From assembly GCF_003287875.1 (NCBI RefSeq), contig NZ_QMKK01000022.1:62001-126000 (forward strand): DNA of 64,000 nucleotides, read 5' to 3'. The notes below the pieces were generated by a model. The model was not told where the DNA came from, ran no database searches, and saw only the letters and a program-made list of their open reading frames with translations. Each line of letters begins with the position of its first letter. Position 1 is the first letter of the stretch. A program made the position numbers and the translations under genes. The DNA is from Martinezella tropici (GTDB lineage: Bacteria; Pseudomonadota; Alphaproteobacteria; Rhizobiales; Rhizobiaceae). This document shows positions 1-8,630 of the stretch, piece after piece.

Positions 1-1363
1 CGAACAGGAAGTAATCGTCCGGCAGCTTCGGATCCTGAACGCTGACGAGCGACATGGCCTCCCATTTTTCCGAGAGGTTGTTGCGGTCGTTCGGCGCGCC
101 ATTATGAAGGCCGAAGCGAGCGAGATCGGCGCTGTCGTTGATATCGATGAACTGGCTAACCGTGGCCGGCTTTACCGAGGCGTCAAGAACACCCTTGGGC
201 GCGACCGCCGTATCGGCATCGAACTTGCTGCCGGCGATGTCGGTCGCAGCCGACACGTCGACGGCGACGATGCTGCGGTAGAGCGACTTGTCGCCCTTTA
301 CGCCGTAACCGTTGTTGCTGTCGCGCGCCAGCATCAGGAAGCTTGTCGGCGAGAGCGCATAGATTTCGCTCTGGGCGGCAACAGCCGTTTTGCCCTTGTC
401 ATTCGTGAAGACCGGCAGCGGCACGACATATTCATGAACCAGCTTCAGATTTGCCGGATCGGCAGCGTCATAGACCAGCGCGCGGGTGTTCTGGCGCGTG
501 GAGCTGGAATCGCCGCCATCCTGGCGCGTTGCAGACTGCAGCACGGCGATCAGGAACTTGCCGTCCGGCGTCAGCGACATGCCTTCCAGACCCTGGTTGT
601 TCTGGCGGCCGCTCGTCGGGTCCTTCGGATCCGGAGCGGTTTCACCGGGACCCGGGTTGTTGGAAGCGAAGTTGACGGCACCATTGCGCATCGGCAGCAA
701 GGCGGCTGGCGGAGGGGTGGCGGACATCATGCGGCCATCGGCGGCAAAGCGGTAGATATAGGGACCATATTCGTCGCTGATGAACATCGTGCCGTCGGGC
801 AGCCGTGCGATCGCTTCCGTGTCGAGCGAGATCTTGCCGTTCGGCGCCTGGGGCAGCAGCGGCATCGCGCCCTCCGCCTTACGGGTGCCATTGGCCGGAT
901 CGAGGCCGGTGGTGTCGGCGCCCTTGTCATCCTTCAGAAGCAGGGTGTCGGAAAGCTTGGCGTCGACGCCTGCCTGCTCCTTGCCGGCCGGCGGCGTCGC
1001 GCCGGGCGCGACGGGGCTCAAAGTGACGTCGATCGTGTTCAGGCGCGGACGATAGTCGGTCGTGCCGACAGCATTGTAGCCGCGGTCCGGCAGCAGCCAG
1101 AGCGAACCCTTATAGGTGCCGTCGGCATTGCGAACCCAGCTCTTGGTATCGATCGACATGCCTGAACCGGAGCCGAAGGTCTCGCCGAACTTGTCACGCA
1201 GGTTGGCGGGGATGCGGCCGACCGCAACACGTCCCTTGTTGACAAGCGTCACGCCCTGGACCGCGATGGAACTATCCGCAAGCGCCGCGACCGGCGCAGA
1301 AAAAACAAATGTGGCAAGCACAGCCGACAACAGCGGCAAGCTCTTCGAACGCATAGATTTCAA
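1..1363 (-). CDS. Secreted esterase-like phytase family protein (3' end cut by window edge)
   Basis: The reading frame runs leftward off the window, so the C-terminus is missing. The N-terminus looks like a signal peptide (MRSKSLPLLSAVLATFVF, cleavage near APVAALA), so the product is probably periplasmic. The body matches my memory of the 'esterase-like activity of phytase' family: an early LWLLPDRGYN segment, then DTEAIARLPDGTMFISDEYGPYIYRF and a NNQGLEGMSLTPDGKFL segment. The family is thought to cleave phosphate esters, but the substrate is unknown. The best start is TTG at 1363, seven bases after GGAGGA; the ATG at 1354 lies too far from that ribosome site. A Pho-box-like repeat lies upstream. 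Family call fairly sure, substrate not. Confidence 0.75.
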   Translation of the reverse strand, partial: MKSMRSKSLPLLSAVLATFVFSAPVAALADSSIAVQGVTLVNKGRVAVGRIPANLRDKFGETFGSGSGMSIDTKSWVRNADGTYKGSLWLLPDRGYNAVGTTDYRPRLNTIDVTLSPVAPGATPPAGKEQAGVDAKLSDTLLLKDDKGADTTGLDPANGTRKAEGAMPLLPQAPNGKISLDTEAIARLPDGTMFISDEYGPYIYRFAADGRMMSATPPPAALLPMRNGAVNFASNNPGPGETAPDPKDPTSGRQNNQGLEGMSLTPDGKFLIAVLQSATRQDGGDSSSTRQNTRALVYDAADPANLKLVHEYVVPLPVFTNDKGKTAVAAQSEIYALSPTSFLMLARDSNNGYGVKGDKSLYRSIVAVDVSAATDIAGSKFDADTAVAPKGVLDASVKPATVSQFIDINDSADLARFGLHNGAPNDRNNLSEKWEAMSLVSVQDPKLPDDYFLF

Positions 1364-1523
1364 GACAATATCCTCCGATGAAAATATCTATGGAGACAAT
1401 GAGATCCATCTCCGGCCCTCTCTCGAGCCGTGTCGAGAAACAACAGCCCGGGTCGAAACTCCGCACGTTCGATGATGAGATGCATCCGATTGCCTGTCCC
1501 GTACGACGGTCTAAGGCGTCAAT

Positions 1524-1541
1524 ATGATAGGGACATGACAG
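1524..1541 (-). promoter_or_regulatory. Candidate Pho box (PhoB site)
   Basis: On the minus strand this reads CTGTCATGTCCCTATCAT: two 7-base direct repeats, CTGTCAT and CTATCAT, separated by 4 bases. This is the 7-4-7 layout of rhizobial Pho boxes, with one mismatch in the second repeat. It lies about 160 bp upstream of the phytase-like gene, in the right direction. Binding is inferred only. Confidence 0.45.
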
Positions 1542-1591
1542 CTCGCGCGATACGCGAGGCCAGGCAACCCACGACAGGAGCGGGAGTGTCT

Positions 1592-2293
1592 CTAAGTCAG
1601 GGATTTTATCGGAACGGGCCTGGGCAGCCCCTTCGCCGCAACCAGCTCTTCCTTGTATTCGGGGGAAACCAGGCCGCCGGATATCAGCAGCTTGGCGCCA
1701 TCCTCCGGGCTCATGTCGAGCACCGTGATCTTTTCGCGTGGAACGAAAACCAGAAAGCCGGCCGTTGGCACGGGTGTCGGCGGCAGGAAGACCGCCACCA
1801 TGTCCTGACCCATAGCATTGAATTTCGAAGCAATCTCACCCTTGGCATCCGTCGATATGAACACCATGGACCAGAGACCGGGGCTCGGATATTCGATCAG
1901 CCCCACCTTCTTGAACGACGTACCCTGCTCCTTCAGCACGGTCTCGAAGATCTGCTTGACGCTCTTGTAGATGGTCCGCACCAAAGGCACGCGATTGACG
2001 ATCGACTCGCCGAAGCGGACGATACTCTGGCCGATCAGGTTCTTGGCGAGAAAACCGACGATCGTGATGAAGATCATCGCGATCACCAGGCCGGTACCGG
2101 GAACGGCGAAGTTCAGGTAGCTTTCGGGATCGTAACGCGCGGGAATATAGGGGCGAACCCAGCTATCGGCCCAATGGACGACGGACCAGGTCAGCCACAG
2201 TGTGATGGCGATCGGAGCGCATATAATCAGGCCGGCCAGGAAATTGTTTCTGATCCGCGTGGTTACGGACATTTTGATGAGTTTTTCAGTCAT
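1592..2293 (-). CDS. DUF502 family membrane protein
   Basis: A 233-residue protein with two hydrophobic segments near residues 17-40 and 65-87, followed by a soluble domain. The motifs RVPLVRTIYKSVKQ, a VGLIEYPSPGLW segment and FLPPTPVPTAGFL are typical of DUF502, a family of inner-membrane proteins of unknown function common in alphaproteobacteria and plants. The gene follows glmS on the same strand after 176 bp without a clear terminator, so co-transcription is possible. The start is the first ATG; an internal ATG seven codons on is an alternative. I know of no established reaction for this family. Confidence 0.85.
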   Translation of the reverse strand: MTEKLIKMSVTTRIRNNFLAGLIICAPIAITLWLTWSVVHWADSWVRPYIPARYDPESYLNFAVPGTGLVIAMIFITIVGFLAKNLIGQSIVRFGESIVNRVPLVRTIYKSVKQIFETVLKEQGTSFKKVGLIEYPSPGLWSMVFISTDAKGEIASKFNAMGQDMVAVFLPPTPVPTAGFLVFVPREKITVLDMSPEDGAKLLISGGLVSPEYKEELVAAKGLPRPVPIKSLT

Positions 2294-2469
2294 TCGCCGC
2301 TCGAAAACTCCGTTCCGTCGCTACCGCTATCCGGCAAATTCTCCCCACCATCTCCGTGAGCGAATCGTGCCAGAAATCAGCGCGGCATACAACCCGCCAG
2401 CTGCGTCTGCGAGCCGAACAAACGATAGGCTCACGACGACGTGACGGCAAATGTGCGACGGAAAGAATC

Positions 2470-4296
2470 CTATTCCACGGTAACCGATTTGGCGAGGTTG
2501 CGCGGCTGATCGACATCCGTCCCCATGAAGACCGCGGTATGATAGGCAAGCAGCTGAATCGGTAGTGAGAAGATGATCGGCGCGATGATCTCATCGACGA
2601 CCGGCAGCGCAATTGTCGCCATCGTCGGCAATGTCGAGGCGGCTGCCCCCGCTTCATCCGTGATGAAAATGATTCGACCGCCACGTGCCGCCACTTCCTG
2701 CATATTGGAAACGGTCTTGTCGAAAAAGCGGTCGTGCGGCGCGATGACGATGACGGGCATGTTCTCGTCGATCAGGGCAATAGGACCGTGCTTCAGCTCG
2801 CCGGCCGCATATCCCTCGGCGTGGATGTAGGAGATTTCCTTCAGCTTCAGCGCGCCTTCCATGGCGAGCGGGAAGCTCGTGCCGCGACCGAGATAGAGCA
2901 CATCCTTGAACTTCGAAATCTCGCGCGCCAGGCCTTCCATCTGCGGCTGGATGATATTCAGGACATTGGCCATGATGCGCGGCATCTCGACGAGATGGCG
3001 CACCATTTCCTGTTCCTCCGCAGCGTTGACGGTACCTCGAGCGATACCCGCTCCGACAGCCAGCGAAGCAAGAACGGCAAGCTGGCAGGTGAAGGCCTTC
3101 GTCGAGGCAACGCCGATCTCGGGGCCGGCCATGATCGGAAATACAGCATCGGACTCGCGCGCGATGGTCGATTCCTTGACGTTGACGACCGCACCGATTT
3201 TGAGGCCGTGATCCCGGCAATAGCGCAGTGAGGCAAGCGTATCGGCCGTTTCACCGGATTGCGAGATGAACAGTGCCGCCTGCGAGGGCAACAAAGGCAT
3301 TTCGCGGTAGCGGAATTCTGAGGCCACGTCGATTTCGACCGGCAGGCGCGCATATCGCTCGAACCAGTATTTGCCGATCAAACCGGCAAGATAAGCTGTA
3401 CCGCAAGCGGAAATCGCCAGGCCCGAGGCATTGCCGAAATCGATCGCCGATGCGCTTGGGCGTACCCGGTGGCTGGCGAAATCGACATATTGGCTGAGCG
3501 CGTGCGAAATGACCTCCGGCTGCTCGTAGATTTCCTTCTCCATGAAGTGGCGATGGTTGCCCTTGTCGACCACATAGGCGGTTGCCTGCGAAATCTGCCG
3601 CGGCCTCGTCACTTCATTGCCGTTGAAATCGAGAATGGTCGCGCCGGCATGGGTGACGATCGCGCAGTCGCCGTCGACGAGGTAGCTGATCTCGTTGGTG
3701 AAGGGCGCAAGGGCAATCGCATCCGAACCGAGGAACATTTCGCCCTTGCCGTAACCCACGGCAAGCGGCGGGCCGGAACGCGCCGCGATCAACGTGTCAG
3801 GATCGTTCTCGAACATCACGGCCAGTGCGTAGGCACCAGTCACGCGGTTCAGCATCTTCAGCATTGCGGCGCGGGGATCCAGACCTTCGCGGATATGGTT
3901 TGCGAGCAGGTGCGCAACCACTTCCGTGTCTGTCTGCGAAGCAAATACCTTGCCTTCGGCCTTCAACTCCTCGCGCAATTCGGAGAAGTTTTCGATGATG
4001 CCGTTATGGACGACGGCGACGCCTTCCACGAAATGCGGGTGGGCATTGGTTTCGTTCGGAACGCCGTGCGTGGCCCAGCGCGTATGGGCAATCCCCGTCG
4101 TGCCGGGCAGAGGATCAGTCTCCAGCCGCTTCTCCAGATTGAAGAGCTTTCCTTCCGCGCGGCGGCGATCCATCACGCCATCATGGATCGTCGCGACGCC
4201 GGCCGAATCATAGCCGCGGTATTCGAGGCGCCGCAGCGCGTCCACCAAGCGGTCCGCTACAGGCTTCGTTCCGACGATCCCAACAATGCCGCACAT
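2470..4296 (-). CDS. glmS: Glutamine--fructose-6-phosphate aminotransferase (isomerizing)
   Basis: A 608-residue protein of normal length for GlmS. It makes glucosamine-6-phosphate from fructose-6-phosphate and glutamine, the first step to UDP-GlcNAc for peptidoglycan and lipid A. The N-terminus MCGIVGIVG places the amidotransferase nucleophile at Cys2. The glutaminase domain covers about residues 1-220, with HTRWATHG and HNGIIENF motifs. Two SIS sugar-isomerase domains follow (SQSGETADT near 350, LGRGTSFPLAMEGALKLKE near 470), and the protein ends KSVTVE. The gene is 115 bp after glmU on the same strand, and two hairpins fill that gap. No GlmS-type ribozyme is visible, as expected for this clade. 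Confidence 0.97.
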   Translation of the reverse strand: MCGIVGIVGTKPVADRLVDALRRLEYRGYDSAGVATIHDGVMDRRRAEGKLFNLEKRLETDPLPGTTGIAHTRWATHGVPNETNAHPHFVEGVAVVHNGIIENFSELREELKAEGKVFASQTDTEVVAHLLANHIREGLDPRAAMLKMLNRVTGAYALAVMFENDPDTLIAARSGPPLAVGYGKGEMFLGSDAIALAPFTNEISYLVDGDCAIVTHAGATILDFNGNEVTRPRQISQATAYVVDKGNHRHFMEKEIYEQPEVISHALSQYVDFASHRVRPSASAIDFGNASGLAISACGTAYLAGLIGKYWFERYARLPVEIDVASEFRYREMPLLPSQAALFISQSGETADTLASLRYCRDHGLKIGAVVNVKESTIARESDAVFPIMAGPEIGVASTKAFTCQLAVLASLAVGAGIARGTVNAAEEQEMVRHLVEMPRIMANVLNIIQPQMEGLAREISKFKDVLYLGRGTSFPLAMEGALKLKEISYIHAEGYAAGELKHGPIALIDENMPVIVIAPHDRFFDKTVSNMQEVAARGGRIIFITDEAGAAASTLPTMATIALPVVDEIIAPIIFSLPIQLLAYHTAVFMGTDVDQPRNLAKSVTVE

Positions 4297-4345
4297 ACAA
4301 CTCTCCGTCTGGCCTCAGATATGAGGGCAAGTCCTAATCATTCCT

Positions 4346-4392
4346 GCAATTTTCTCAATTGCCGCAACGGTCACTTTCGATTTCTGACCGTT
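4346..4392 (-). promoter_or_regulatory. Two tandem hairpins between glmU and glmS
   Basis: The first hairpin pairs GCAATT (4346-4351) with AATTGC (4357-4362). The second pairs AACGGTCA (4366-4373) with TGACCGTT (4385-4392) across an 11-base loop. Neither has a clean T-tract on the minus strand. They could be an RNA processing site, an attenuator or a weak terminator in a glmUS transcript. Confidence 0.4.
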
Positions 4393-4411
4393 ACGCGGAT
4401 CGCCCAAGAGT

Positions 4412-5773
4412 TTAGTGGCCGGCCTTCTTGGCTGCCTTGATAGCAAGGGCCCGCTCGCGAATGAGCTTGGCGCGTTCCGGCTTCACCTCCTGGCGCGCAC
4501 GCCCGAAGGCCAGCGCATCGGCGGGAACATCGTCGGTGATAACGCTGCCGGACGCAATGTAGGCGCCATCACCGATGCGGATGGGTGCCACGAGCGATGA
4601 ATTGGACCCGACGAAGGCATTGGCGCCGATATGGGTTTCGTGCTTGTTCACGCCATCATAATTGCAGGTGATCGTGCCGGCACCGATGTTGCTGGCGGCA
4701 CCCACCGTCGCGTCGCCGATATAGGTCAGATGATTGACCTTGGCGCCCTCGCCGATCTTGCCGTTCTTGACCTCGCAGAAATTGCCGACCTTTGCGCCAC
4801 GAGCGAGGTCCGCACCAGGGCGCAGCCTTGCAAATGGCCCGACGGTGGCACCTGCGCTGACATGTGCGCCCTCTATATGTGAGAAGGCGTGGACGATCGC
4901 GCCGCCTTCAATGACCGCGCCCGGGCCGAACACGACATTCGGCTCGATCAATGCATCCTGGCCGATAACGGTATCATAGGCCAAAAACACGGTCTCCGGC
5001 GCAATCATGGTGACACCGGACAGCATCAGCTCGTGCCGGCGCCGCTCCTGCCAGAGACGCTCGATGAAGGCGAGTTCGGCGCGGTTGTTGCAGCCAGTCA
5101 TCTCGACTTCGGGTGCATCGACGGCCACGGCGCGCCCGCCCAGCGAACGGGCGATCTCGACGAGATCGGTGAGGTAGTATTCGCCCTTGGCATTATCATT
5201 GCCGATGCGGTCGAGCAGATCGAGCGCCTTGCGGCCGTTGATCGCCATCAGACCGCTATTGCACCAGGTCACCGCCAGTTCGGCGTCCGTTGCATCCTTT
5301 GCCTCGCGGATCGCGATCAATTCGCCATCCTTGACCAGCAACCGGCCATAGACATTCGGATTGTCGGTGTGAAAGCCGATGACGACGACGTCATTGCCTT
5401 CGGCCAGCCCCTGGCGCGCAGCGCGAAGCGGCGTGTCGGTCAGCAACGGCACATCGCCATAGGCAACGAGGATATCGTCGTATCCCCTGGCGATCGCTTC
5501 GCGCGCCGCCAGCACGGCGTGACCGGTGCCGAGGCGCTCCTTCTGCAGATAGGATTCGACGGTGATGCCGCCGATCGACGCTGCCGCAGTCACCTCATCG
5601 GCATTGCGCCCGACAACCAGCGCTGCCGCCGAAATATCCGTCTTGGCGATCGCCTCCATCACATGCGCGATCATCGGGCGACCGGCAATCGGATGCAGAA
5701 CCTTCGATATCGACGATTTCATACGGGTACTGTCGCCGGCGGCGAGAATGATGGCGAGGCAGGTACGTTCCAT
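4412..5773 (-). CDS. glmU: Bifunctional UDP-GlcNAc pyrophosphorylase / GlcN-1-P acetyltransferase
   Basis: A 453-residue protein matching GlmU in length. It acetylates glucosamine-1-phosphate and then joins it to UTP, giving UDP-GlcNAc. The N-terminal nucleotidyltransferase domain starts [15 protein letters not shown] and includes [11 protein letters not shown] and [10 protein letters not shown]. The C-terminal left-handed beta-helix (about residue 250 on) shows hexapeptide repeats such as [20 protein letters not shown]. The N-terminal signature has DSTRM where many GlmU have GTRM, a form I associate with rhizobia rather than damage. The gene leads into glmS, so one operon supplies two consecutive parts of the same pathway. 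Confidence 0.96.
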   Translation of the reverse strand: MERTCLAIILAAGDSTRMKSSISKVLHPIAGRPMIAHVMEAIAKTDISAAALVVGRNADEVTAAASIGGITVESYLQKERLGTGHAVLAAREAIARGYDDILVAYGDVPLLTDTPLRAARQGLAEGNDVVVIGFHTDNPNVYGRLLVKDGELIAIREAKDATDAELAVTWCNSGLMAINGRKALDLLDRIGNDNAKGEYYLTDLVEIARSLGGRAVAVDAPEVEMTGCNNRAELAFIERLWQERRRHELMLSGVTMIAPETVFLAYDTVIGQDALIEPNVVFGPGAVIEGGAIVHAFSHIEGAHVSAGATVGPFARLRPGADLARGAKVGNFCEVKNGKIGEGAKVNHLTYIGDATVGAASNIGAGTITCNYDGVNKHETHIGANAFVGSNSSLVAPIRIGDGAYIASGSVITDDVPADALAFGRARQEVKPERAKLIRERALAIKAAKKAGH

Positions 5774-5876
5774 TTCGGGCTCCGAGATATACGATCAGGC
5801 GTTGCCCGCTGACGAGCACAGTCACCCTCATAGCAACTAGTCGAGCGGCGAACTACGGCGAAATTAAAGGCAGAGC

Positions 5877-6623
5877 TCAGGCCTGGGCAAGAGCGGCGAA
5901 ACCTTCGAGGACGTGCTGACGCCCATCGATGATCACAAACTCCATAGCCTTGTGCGCGGCCGGGCCGTCCCGCGCCGCGATGGCATCGACAATCGCCATA
6001 TGCGTGTCGGCAATATTGGCAAAGCCATTGCTGGAAGGAGGCGCGCTCATGCGGAACATGCCGACCAATGCCGCCTCGATGAGTCCGCCGAGCGAGCGCA
6101 TGAACGGGTTCTGCGACGCTTCGGTGATTGCCAGATGGAAATGCAGGTCGGCAACGGCAAGGCTGTCCGACGTATGATGCGAGGCGGCCATGGAGGCTGC
6201 GAGCCGGCGCAGGAGATCGATGTCCTCGCGGCTGGCCCGCTCCGCTACCAGGCTGGCGGCGAAAGGCTCGAAAGCCATGCGTATGTCATAGAGGTGGAGA
6301 AGGAACTCCTTGTTGACCCCGCTCTCGAAGTGCCAGTTAAGCACTTCATTATCGAACATGTTCCAATGAATTCTCTCGGTGACCCGAGTGCCGACACGTG
6401 CCCGCGGCACGATCAGCCCCTTTGCCGCAAGCGTCTTCATGCTTTCGCGCAGAACGGTGCGGGATACCTTGAATCGCTGCAGAAGCTCGCTGTCGCCAGG
6501 AAGAATGCTACCGATCGGAAAAGCGCCTGACACGATCGCCTTACCAAGATCGTCGACGACCTGAGCATGGCTCGTTCGCGTCTTTCTCTCGGGTTTTCTG
6601 GTATCAAGCAATCGGCTGCGCAA
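5877..6623 (-). CDS. GntR/FadR-subfamily transcriptional regulator (FCD domain)
   Basis: A 248-residue regulator. The N-terminal winged helix (about residues 20-90) contains SGAFPIGSILPGDSELLQRF and SRTVLRESMKTLAAKGLI, the usual GntR recognition region. The C-terminal FCD ligand-binding domain follows, with helical segments such as LHLYDIRMAFEPFAASL and ADLHFHLAITEAS. The start is a TTG at 6623, eight bases after AAGGA; the nearby ATG at 6627 opens only a short frame. It begins 16 bp after the last ABC permease gene, so it is probably the last gene of the sugar-transport operon and controls it. The ligand would be a sugar or sugar acid, by inference. Confidence 0.85.
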   Translation of the reverse strand: MRSRLLDTRKPERKTRTSHAQVVDDLGKAIVSGAFPIGSILPGDSELLQRFKVSRTVLRESMKTLAAKGLIVPRARVGTRVTERIHWNMFDNEVLNWHFESGVNKEFLLHLYDIRMAFEPFAASLVAERASREDIDLLRRLAASMAASHHTSDSLAVADLHFHLAITEASQNPFMRSLGGLIEAALVGMFRMSAPPSSNGFANIADTHMAIVDAIAARDGPAAHKAMEFVIIDGRQHVLEGFAALAQA

Positions 6624-6639
6624 GCATTCTGTCCTTCCC

Positions 6640-7608
6640 TCAGGCGTACCGTCGATTGAAACGGGAAAGCAGCAGAAGGCCCTTCTGCATCAGAATAAAT
6701 GCAAACAGCAATAAGCCGATCAATATCTTCGTCCACCAGCTGGAAAGCGTTCCATCGAAGGTGATGTAGGTCTGAATCAGGCCCTGTATGAGAATTCCGA
6801 TGAGTGTTCCCCCGACGAACCCCGCTCCTCCCGTCAGCAGTGTTCCACCTATGACCACAGCAGCGATGGCGTCGAGCTCAACGCCAACGGTGGCAAGCGA
6901 ATATCCAGCGGATGTATAGATCGAAAAAACGATTCCGGATAGACCGGCGAGAAAACCCGACAAAGCGTAGATCCGGATCGTCGTACGGCCGACGGGAACG
7001 CCCATGAGTTGCGCCGTCGGCACACCGCCGCCCAAGGCATAGACATTGGCACCGAAACGAGTGCGGTGAGCCAGGATGACGCCGCCGGCGAAGACGAGCA
7101 GCATGAGGCCACCGATCAATGTCAGCCGGCCGCCGCCAGGCATCAGCCAATAGAGATCGTTCAGCTGCGAATAGAAATCATGCTCGATCGGGATACTGTC
7201 GATGGACAGCACGAAGGCTATGCCGCGCGCCAGGAACATGCCGGCCAGCGTCACGATGAAGGGCGGCATGCTGAGATAATGGATGATGGCACCCATGCCG
7301 GCGCCGAAAATCGTCGTGATCACGAGGACCAGGGCGAACGCGACCAGGGGATGGATCGTCGTATCGCGAAAGATAACCGCGAGGAAAACGCCGGTAAAGG
7401 CAATGACCGAGCCGATGGACAGATCGATCCCGCCGGAAATGATCACGAATGTCATGCCGACGGCCGCAATCCCCAGAAAAGCATTGTCGGTCAATAGATT
7501 ACCGATCACTCGCGTCGACAGCATGTTCGGATATTGCGTCACGCAGCCGGCATAGGCGAGAATGAAGATGACGATCGTCGCAAGCAGCGGAAGATATTTG
7601 GAATTCAC
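6640..7608 (-). CDS. yjfF: Sugar ABC transporter permease, YjfF type
   Basis: A 322-residue inner-membrane permease of the ribose/galactofuranose class, with about eight to ten hydrophobic segments. Diagnostic pieces are the loop GMTFVIISGGIDLSIGSV, GFLAGLSGIVFS and a late GGTLLTGGAGFVGGTLIG. The start is a GTG at 7608 that overlaps the stop of the preceding permease (GTGA), with AAGGAG just upstream; a longer in-frame extension only reads through the neighbour. It pairs with the YtfT-type permease as the membrane channel. The closest model is the E. coli galactofuranose system, but the sugar here is not proven. Confidence 0.88.
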   Translation of the reverse strand: MNSKYLPLLATIVIFILAYAGCVTQYPNMLSTRVIGNLLTDNAFLGIAAVGMTFVIISGGIDLSIGSVIAFTGVFLAVIFRDTTIHPLVAFALVLVITTIFGAGMGAIIHYLSMPPFIVTLAGMFLARGIAFVLSIDSIPIEHDFYSQLNDLYWLMPGGGRLTLIGGLMLLVFAGGVILAHRTRFGANVYALGGGVPTAQLMGVPVGRTTIRIYALSGFLAGLSGIVFSIYTSAGYSLATVGVELDAIAAVVIGGTLLTGGAGFVGGTLIGILIQGLIQTYITFDGTLSSWWTKILIGLLLFAFILMQKGLLLLSRFNRRYA

Positions 7609-8630
7609 TTTGCCTGCTCCTTTTGCACCATCCGCCCTTCGCCTCGGCGCCAGAAAAATGACATGGTGGATTGCATCGCCGGGGACTGGATGACCAGAAT
7701 GACGATGACGATGACCGCCTTGATCACCAGATTGAACTCCGGCGGAAAGCCGGAGAGCAGTATGCCTGTATTGACCGATTGAATGATCATCGCGCCGATC
7801 AGTGAACCGACGATGCTGAAGCGGCCGCCAAGCAACGAATTGCCACCGACGACGACGGCGAGAATCGCGTCCAGCTCCAGCCACAGGCCGGCGTTATTGG
7901 CATCGGCGCCCTTGATATCGGCCGAAACGATGATGCCGGCGATAGAGGCGCAAAGCCCGCTCAATGCATAAACCGCCATGAGCAGGACCGGGGTTTGGAT
8001 ACCTGACAGCGTGCTCGCCCGGCGGTTGATACCAATCGCTTCGACCAACATCCCAAGCGCCGTGCGCCGGACGAGAAGGATCACGACAAGTGCAGCGACA
8101 AGCCAGATCACCACAGGCATCGGGAGTGCCGCGAAGGAACCGCTGCCGAGAAAGATCAGCCCGTCATTGTTGAAGGTGAGGATCGTACCCTCGGTGATCA
8201 ATTGCGCGATGCCGCGACCGGCCACCATCAGCACCAGCGTCGCGATGATCGGCTGGATATCGAGCGCGGCGACAAGAAAGCCATTCCATAAGCCGCACGC
8301 CAGACCGATACCGACGGTCAGCAACAGAGTGTAGCTCAGCGAATAGCCGGAAACGATCGACGATGCCGCCACGGCACCACATATGGCAATCACCGCGCCG
8401 ACCGAAAGATCGATGCCCTTGGTGGCGATGACCAGCGTCATGCCGATGGACAGCAGCGCCACCGGTGCGCCGCGATTGAGCACGTCAATCAGGCTCCCGT
8501 AGAGTCTTCCATTTTGAATTTCCAGATGAAAGAAATGCGGGAACATAATGAAATTCAACAGAAGAATTACCGCAAGCGCAATGAACTGCGGCAGCAACCG
8601 AAGCAAGGATGCCTTGATTTGCGAGCTCAT
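7605..8630 (-). CDS. ytfT: Sugar ABC transporter permease, YtfT type
   Basis: A 341-residue permease with a strongly hydrophobic N-terminus (LPQFIALAVILLLNFIMF) and the BPD_transp_2 signatures SIGMTLVIATKGIDLSVGAV and VVGGNSLLGGRFSIVGSLIG. It is the first of two permeases; both ends overlap neighbours by four bases (ATGA with the ATPase, GTGA with YjfF), which points to coupled translation. With the ATPase and the binding protein it forms one importer in the inner membrane. Assignment to the galactofuranose-type branch rests on the ytfQ-R-T-yjfF gene order. Confidence 0.9.
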   Translation of the reverse strand: MSSQIKASLLRLLPQFIALAVILLLNFIMFPHFFHLEIQNGRLYGSLIDVLNRGAPVALLSIGMTLVIATKGIDLSVGAVIAICGAVAASSIVSGYSLSYTLLLTVGIGLACGLWNGFLVAALDIQPIIATLVLMVAGRGIAQLITEGTILTFNNDGLIFLGSGSFAALPMPVVIWLVAALVVILLVRRTALGMLVEAIGINRRASTLSGIQTPVLLMAVYALSGLCASIAGIIVSADIKGADANNAGLWLELDAILAVVVGGNSLLGGRFSIVGSLIGAMIIQSVNTGILLSGFPPEFNLVIKAVIVIVILVIQSPAMQSTMSFFWRRGEGRMVQKEQAK

